From: Phycisphaerae bacterium SM23_33 | Lineage (GTDB): Bacteria > Planctomycetota > Phycisphaerae > SM23-33 | Assembly: GCA_001303665.1 (NCBI GenBank) | Contig: LJUF01000015.1 | Span: 8,064-41,894 of the forward strand | Direction of reading: 5' to 3' | DNA length: 33,831 bases | Part shown: in pieces, positions 28,557 through 33,831 of the stretch | How positions within the stretch are numbered: the first letter of the stretch is position 1 | Layout: every line of letters starts with the position of its first letter | Made by a program: the position numbers and the translations under genes | The notes under the pieces: model-generated | The model's input: only the letters and a program-made list of their open reading frames with translations | Database searches by the model: none | What the model was told of the DNA's origin: nothing

Positions 28557-29861
28557 ATGAGATCCAAGAGCCTGCTAATCGGCAGCGCGGTTGCGCTCGG
28601 GGCGCTGTGGCTTTGCGCCCCAGCCATTGGCGACGTACCGGAGGCCTTCGACTATCACTATCAGTGGACCCCCGCCGGCGAGTGGTTCATGATCCGTGAC
28701 GACTACGGCCTCGGGCCGCCGGTGCCGAGCAGCGACGGCTTCGAGGCCCCCAATCGCGAGGTGCTGGGCTACGTTAAGGCCGTGGCCCTGGAGGTGGAGT
28801 GGGTTGAAGGGCACACGCCGGGGGTCCCGCCGACGATGACCCTCACCTGCCCGGACCCGGGGGCTGAGATCATGGCCTCGCCGGCGTACCCCACGGACAA
28901 CGGCATGGGGTACACCTACCGTTGGGCCGTCGACCCCCAGCCCAGCGGCGAGGCGGTCTGGTACCCGGGGCTGGGCGAGTTCCACCTGTCCGAGGTGGCC
29001 GCGATGGACTTCGCGACCATCTGCGTCCCGGGCCAGCAGACCTACAACATCCAGAAGCCGGTCAACAAGTACGGCAATCTCGACCAGCACGACATCCCCA
29101 ACATCGGTGGCTGCGCCTGCGGACCGACGGCCGCCACCAACTCGCTGGCCTACCTCCAGAACGCCTACGGCGGCCACTACGACACCTTGCTGGTGCCCAC
29201 CCAGGGCCAGGACCTGGACGGGGATGGGGACGTGGACTCCTACGACGACCTGATCGCCGTGGCCCAGACCCTGGGCGACGCCAACCACATGAACTGCAAG
29301 TGCCCCGGCGGGACGTACTGGGACATGTTCATCTACGGCAAGCAGAAGTACATGGAGGAGGTCGCCCCGAACAAGACGGTGTACGCCGCCCAGTCCAGTT
29401 ACCTCTGGGGCCTGCCGGGCGGACGGCCGGGGCCGGACGACTACCCGCCGGCCGAGGCGCTGCCCGACTGGCTGGAGCAGAACAGGGCCCCCACGTGGCA
29501 GTTCATCTACGACAACCTGGTGGCCTGCGAGGACGTGGAGGTCCTCATCGAGGGCGAGAGCTTCGGTCACTACCTCACCGTCACCAGTTTCAGTTGGTTC
29601 GACGCCGACAACGATCGCGTGGTGGACTTCGCGGAAGGGGCGACGATTGACTACATCGACCCCTGCACCGGCACCAACCGGAACTCGCCGATCTGGCAGA
29701 ACAGCTACGAGGACCCGCTGGACCTGAAGTATTTCTTCGAGGAAGGCGGTTACACGGTGGCGCAGATCACCATGGCGATGAAGGAGAGCATCCCCGAGCC
29801 GGCCACGCTGGCCTTGCTGGCCCTGGCCGGGGGGCTGCTGCTGATCCGCCGCCGGAAGTAG
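28557..29861 (+). CDS. PEP-CTERM protein with C39/papain-like cysteine protease signature
   Basis: Signal peptide; GGCACGPTAATNSLAYLQN and GHYLTVTSFSWFD; EF-hand/dockerin-like DLDGDGDVDSYDD; C-terminal IPEPATLALLALAGGLLLIRRRK. Confidence 0.8.
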   Translation: MRSKSLLIGSAVALGALWLCAPAIGDVPEAFDYHYQWTPAGEWFMIRDDYGLGPPVPSSDGFEAPNREVLGYVKAVALEVEWVEGHTPGVPPTMTLTCPDPGAEIMASPAYPTDNGMGYTYRWAVDPQPSGEAVWYPGLGEFHLSEVAAMDFATICVPGQQTYNIQKPVNKYGNLDQHDIPNIGGCACGPTAATNSLAYLQNAYGGHYDTLLVPTQGQDLDGDGDVDSYDDLIAVAQTLGDANHMNCKCPGGTYWDMFIYGKQKYMEEVAPNKTVYAAQSSYLWGLPGGRPGPDDYPPAEALPDWLEQNRAPTWQFIYDNLVACEDVEVLIEGESFGHYLTVTSFSWFDADNDRVVDFAEGATIDYIDPCTGTNRNSPIWQNSYEDPLDLKYFFEEGGYTVAQITMAMKESIPEPATLALLALAGGLLLIRRRK

Positions 29862-29877
29862 CCGTGCAAGATGAAAC

Positions 29878-29895
29878 TCAGCCGCTGGCGGCTGA
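29878..29895 (+). terminator. Short hairpin terminator between PEP-CTERM genes
   Basis: TCAGCCG CTGG CGGCTGA followed by CTTTTC. Confidence 0.4.
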
Positions 29896-29955
29896 CTTTT
29901 CGGAAAAATCGGTAGCTTGCAGGCGATAAGCTCGGGTTTTGTTAGGAGGCTCTAG

Positions 29956-30867
29956 ATGAGTGCGACAAGAATCCTTCAGTGGGCGACGTGCGCGGCGGCG
30001 CTGTGCGTGTTCGCGTCGGCCGGGGCGGCGGACAAGGTCATGATCAACGTGCCGGACTGGAACCAGCCCGACAACTACGCCGCAGCCACCCCGGGGTTGA
30101 ACGTGGGCGACTGCCCCCAGTGGTGCAGTCCCACGGCGGCGGCGGACCTGATGGGCTACTGGGATGACGTGAAGGGTTGCGCGGGGCTGACGGATGGACA
30201 GCCTCCCTCAGCCTTCCCCAATCCGGCAAACCAGGTCCCGTGCTGGCAGCAGAACCTCTGGCACGACGGCACGGTCGAGCTGGGATGGTTCATGAATACG
30301 GGGCTCTGGCAGGGCATGGGGCCCCCGCCGATGTTCCCGCCAAAGGCCGGCGTGACGGGCCTGGGCGCCATCGGCCCGGGCGCGGTGGCCTATGCCATCG
30401 GAGCCTGGAATGATCCGAACGGTGCGGTCAAGGTCGCCTTCCCCAACGCCAACAACAGCCTGGACAACGCCTTCAACGCCCAGATGTGGGCCAACTACAA
30501 GGCCGACATTGACGCCAACAAGCCGGTGCTTGTCTCGTTCGAGTATTGGCTCGACGTCAGCGACCCAGGCGCCATGGGCACCAAGATCGTGGACGGCCAG
30601 GTGGTCGAGATCTGGCCACTCAACCCCTTGGGCACCGGGCACACGGTCTGCGGCGTGGGCTACGTGGACCCGACCCCGAACCAGTGGATCGGCGACGAGG
30701 AGATGGTCGTCCAGGACAACTGGTCCGCGACCGGGCAGTATGTGCTGGCCCCGATCTGGGCTCAGGTCGGGTGGTGGCAGCAGAATGACTACATCTTCGT
30801 TCCCGAGCCGATGACGCTGGGGCTGCTGCTGGCAGGCGGAATGGTCCTGATCCGTCGGAGGAAGTAG
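29956..30867 (+). CDS. PEP-CTERM protein with papain/C39-like fold signature
   Basis: Signal peptide; CPQWCSPTAAADLMGYW, GTGHTVCGVGYVDP, VVQDNWS; C-terminal VPEPMTLGLLLAGGMVLIRRRK. Confidence 0.8.
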   Translation: MSATRILQWATCAAALCVFASAGAADKVMINVPDWNQPDNYAAATPGLNVGDCPQWCSPTAAADLMGYWDDVKGCAGLTDGQPPSAFPNPANQVPCWQQNLWHDGTVELGWFMNTGLWQGMGPPPMFPPKAGVTGLGAIGPGAVAYAIGAWNDPNGAVKVAFPNANNSLDNAFNAQMWANYKADIDANKPVLVSFEYWLDVSDPGAMGTKIVDGQVVEIWPLNPLGTGHTVCGVGYVDPTPNQWIGDEEMVVQDNWSATGQYVLAPIWAQVGWWQQNDYIFVPEPMTLGLLLAGGMVLIRRRK

Positions 30868-30931
30868 CAATCGAGAAGCTGCAAACGGCAGACGCGTTAC
30901 CAAGCGTTTGCTGGAGAGGCAAGATTCAGAA

Positions 30932-30974
30932 GCGCCGAACGGCAAGCCAGGCGGCTTGCCGTTTGGCGCTTTTT
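30932..30974 (+). terminator. Rho-independent terminator
   Basis: 17-bp stem GCGCCGAACGGCAAGCC / GGCTTGCCGTTTGGCGC, AGGC loop, then TTTTT. Confidence 0.85.
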
Positions 30975-31021
30975 GTATTTCGCGGAACCGGCGGCGGCCG
31001 CCACGGCGCCGGCCCGGGGGA

Positions 31022-32866
31022 TCACTCCACGGTGACGGACTTGGCGAGGTTGCGCGGCTTGTCCACGTTGCAGCCGCGGGCCACCGCCGCGTGATAGGCC
31101 AGCAGCTGAAGCGGCAGCACCGTCAGCAGCGGCTGCAGCGGCACCGGGCAGTCCGGCACGTAGAAGACATGCTCGGCGCAGCGAGCGATCTGCTCGTCGC
31201 CCTCGGTGGCCACCGCGATGACGTGCCCGCCGCGGGCGCGAACCTCCTCAATATTGCCGAGGATCTTCTCATACGTCCCGCAGCGCGGAGCCACGAACAC
31301 CACCGGCATGCCCTCCTGAATGAGGGCGATGGGCCCGTGCTTCATCTCGGCCGCCGGCAGCCCCTCGGCGTGGATGTAGCTGATCTCCTTCAGCTTCAGC
31401 GCCCCCTCCAGGGCCACGGGATAGTTGTACCCCCTGCCCAGGAACAGCCAGTTCTCGCAGTCCACGTACCTCGCCACCGTCTGCTGGATGGCCTCGGAGT
31501 AGCCCAGGACCTCTTTCATCTGGCCCGGAATGGCCTCCAGCGCCTCCAGGTACCGCCGCAACTGGGCCTCGGACATGAACCGCCGCCGCCCCAGGTACAG
31601 GCTCATCAGCGCCAGCACCACCACCTGGGCCGTGAACGCCTTCGTCGAGGCCACGCCGATCTCCGGCCCCACGTGCAGGTACACCCCCGCGTCGGTCTCG
31701 CGGGCAATCGTGGAGCCGACCACGTTCACCACCCCCAGGGCCAGGGCGCCCCTGCGCTTGGCCTCCTGCAGCGCCGCCAGGGTGTCGGCCGTCTCGCCCG
31801 ACTGGCTGATGGCGATGACGACCGTGCCGTCCTCGATGATGGGGTTGCGGTAGCGGAACTCGCTGGCGTACTCCACTTCCGTCGGGATCCGCGCCAGGTC
31901 CTCAAAGAGAAACTCCCCGATCAGCCCGGCGTGCCAGGCCGTGCCGCAGCCGGTCAGGATCACCCGCTTCGTCTTGACCAGCTCGCGCGAGAGCTGCTCG
32001 ATGCCGCCCAACTGGATGCGGTTTTCCCGGGCCAGCAGCCGCCCGCTTATGCAGGTACGAATGGCCTCGGGCTGCTCGGCGATCTCCTTCAGCATGAAGT
32101 GCTGGTGCCCGCCCAGGGCAATCTGCTCCAGCGACCACTCGATCTGCTGAACCTGCTTGGAGACGGGCACGTTGTCGATGGTGAGCGTCCGCAGGCCCTG
32201 CCCGTCCAGCACCGCCATCTCGTTGTCGTTGAGATACACCACGTTGACGGTGTGCTCGACGATGGCCGAGGCGTCGGAGGCGACAATGTACTCATCGGCC
32301 CCGACGCCGATGATCAGCGGCGAGCCCTTGCGGGCGGCCACGAGCTTGTCCGGCTCGTCGGCGCACAGCACGGCCAGGCCATACGTGCCCGTAACCTCGC
32401 GCAGGGCCATCTGAACCGCCCGCTCGATGGTCTCGCAGCCGTCGTTGTTGTAGAACTCGCTGATCAGGTGGGCCAGCACCTCCGAGTCGGTCTCGGAGCG
32501 GAAGCTGTGCCCCTTCTCCACCAGCAGCTGTTTCAGGGCGGCGTAGTTCTCGACGATGCCGTTGTGGACGATGGCGATGCGGCCGGTGCAGTCGGCGTGG
32601 GGATGCGCGTTGGCCCCGGTCGGCGCGCCGTGCGTGGCCCATCGGGTGTGGGCGATGCCGACCACGGCGTGCTCGCCGACCGACTCGGCGGCCACGCGCT
32701 CCGCCAGGCGGCTGATCCGCCCCGGGCATTTGACGATGCGCAGCTCGCCGCCCTCCAGGACCGCGATCCCGGCGGAGTCATAGCCGCGGTATTCCAGCCG
32801 CTTCAGCCCCTCGATGAGGATCCCGGCGGCCTGTTTCCGCCCCACGTAGCCGACGATCCCGCACAT
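31022..32866 (-). CDS. glmS: Glutamine--fructose-6-phosphate aminotransferase (isomerizing)
   Basis: MCGIVGYVGRKQAAGILIEGLKRLEYRGYDSAGIAVL...THGAPTGANAHPH; SIS domains; C-term KPRNLAKSVTVE. Start at conserved MCGIVGY. Confidence 0.97.
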   Translation of the reverse strand: MCGIVGYVGRKQAAGILIEGLKRLEYRGYDSAGIAVLEGGELRIVKCPGRISRLAERVAAESVGEHAVVGIAHTRWATHGAPTGANAHPHADCTGRIAIVHNGIVENYAALKQLLVEKGHSFRSETDSEVLAHLISEFYNNDGCETIERAVQMALREVTGTYGLAVLCADEPDKLVAARKGSPLIIGVGADEYIVASDASAIVEHTVNVVYLNDNEMAVLDGQGLRTLTIDNVPVSKQVQQIEWSLEQIALGGHQHFMLKEIAEQPEAIRTCISGRLLARENRIQLGGIEQLSRELVKTKRVILTGCGTAWHAGLIGEFLFEDLARIPTEVEYASEFRYRNPIIEDGTVVIAISQSGETADTLAALQEAKRRGALALGVVNVVGSTIARETDAGVYLHVGPEIGVASTKAFTAQVVVLALMSLYLGRRRFMSEAQLRRYLEALEAIPGQMKEVLGYSEAIQQTVARYVDCENWLFLGRGYNYPVALEGALKLKEISYIHAEGLPAAEMKHGPIALIQEGMPVVFVAPRCGTYEKILGNIEEVRARGGHVIAVATEGDEQIARCAEHVFYVPDCPVPLQPLLTVLPLQLLAYHAAVARGCNVDKPRNLAKSVTVE

Positions 32867-33105
32867 GGGTCTCTCCCTGCGCTGCGATGCTGCCCTGCAT
32901 CTTATCGGCCGTCCAGGGGCGCGGGTTGGGCAAGCAGGGCAATTCAAAGCGTATCGGTCGCCACGAGCCGAAGGGCGGCCGGCGGCTCGGCCCACGCGAC
33001 TTTCTAGGCCGCCGCCTGCCCCATTCTATCTATTACGCGGGCGGATCGGCTTCCTGCCGGCCCCTTGGGGGCGGGCGGCCGGCCCGGGAAGCACTGCAGG
33101 CATGC

Positions 33106-33831
33106 TCACACGCTCAGGATGCCGCTGCCGGCGACGGGCTGGCAAACGTGGACGTCGAAAGGCAGCCTTCGCCGGACATAATAGCCGTTTCGCAGGGCCG
33201 TCAGCAGCGGCCGGAGGGATTCGCTCCGCACGAGGACCATGGCGCAGCCGCCCAGGCCGGGTCCGGCAAGCTGGGCCCCCACCACACCGGCCTGCGCGCA
33301 AGCCAGGTCCACCATGCAGTCGATTTCCGGCGTGGAGCAAGCATAGCGCCCGGGCTGGGCCCAGAGGGCGGCGGCCTCGCGCCGGCGAGCGTCTTCGCTG
33401 GCGGCGTCGCGGATCAGGCGATCCAGCCGCGCGTCGCTGTACAGCGGACCGTGCCGGACGGCCCGGCCGTCGCGATAGCGGGCCACGCGGTCGCCGTCGT
33501 GGCTGACCCGCATCAGCTCGCCGAGCTGCCCCAGGCGGCCGCCGGCCAGAAGCCGGGTGAACATCTCGCTGCGGTGGCACTCGGCGATGCCGTACATGGC
33601 CACATCGCGCAGCCGGTACTCGCCGACGTGACGGTGCGTGGCAAAGACTTCCTCCAGCCGATCGCGATGCTCGCCCAGCAGCCGCAGGGCGCCGCGGCGG
33701 GTGAGCTGCCGGGGCAGGCGCTGGAGCACGCGGTAGATCTCGGCCGGCGAGACGCCCAGCGACCTGGGGCTGACGTCGCGGAGGTGCTCCATGGAACGCA
33801 GGATGGCGTTGCGCTTCCGCATCAGCATCTC
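33106..33831 (-). CDS. Galactokinase-like GHMP kinase, C-terminal part (runs off window end)
   Basis: ...MRVSHDGDRVARYRDG... and GVVGAQLAGPGLGGCAMVLV (GHMP C-terminal glycine-rich motif). Confidence 0.7.
   Translation of the reverse strand, partial: EMLMRKRNAILRSMEHLRDVSPRSLGVSPAEIYRVLQRLPRQLTRRGALRLLGEHRDRLEEVFATHRHVGEYRLRDVAMYGIAECHRSEMFTRLLAGGRLGQLGELMRVSHDGDRVARYRDGRAVRHGPLYSDARLDRLIRDAASEDARRREAAALWAQPGRYACSTPEIDCMVDLACAQAGVVGAQLAGPGLGGCAMVLVRSESLRPLLTALRNGYYVRRRLPFDVHVCQPVAGSGILSV

Noticed and set aside
32867-33105. glmS ribozyme
   Set aside because: No recognisable glmS ribozyme core in the short upstream region; mostly known from Firmicutes and related groups.

Overview
High-GC bacterial chromosomal window with a Planctomycetota/Phycisphaerae-like character (PEP-CTERM proteins, V-type ATPase operon with a DUF2764-like gene); taxonomy is inferred, not tested. 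No rRNA, tRNA, CRISPR array, transposase or phage module was seen. Main blocks: V-ATPase genes E / DUF2764-like / A (-); an O-methyltransferase-like gene (+); creatininase-family and M14-like hydrolases (-); the translation operon thrS-infC-rpmI-rplT-pheS (-); alpha-glucan phosphorylase (-); a lipoprotein, TrpB2 and a four-Cys small protein (+); a frameshifted GH20-like gene, an alginate-export-like porin and an SSS symporter with a small accessory protein (-); an MBL hydrolase (-); a secreted protein, nrdR, an ATP-cone-like protein, guaB and a lipoprotein (+); two PEP-CTERM papain/C39-like proteins (+); glmS (-); and a galactokinase-like fragment (-). The strongest unannotated signal is upstream of thrS. 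It combines a sigma70-like promoter, an 11-codon leader ORF MPKTTRITTTC (5 Thr codons), and a perfect 14-bp inverted repeat whose 3' arm runs directly into a U-tract. This looks like a ribosome-mediated, threonine-sensing transcription attenuator for the whole operon, in which the Thr codons lie just downstream of the terminator's 5' arm. Other notable signals: infC has no ATG/GTG/TTG start for its N-terminal domain and probably starts at AUC; a probable frameshift in the GH20 gene; tandem ATP-cone-like domains without an enzyme next to nrdR; a long Lys/Ala/Pro tail on L20; and a structured 5' leader upstream of the first PEP-CTERM gene.
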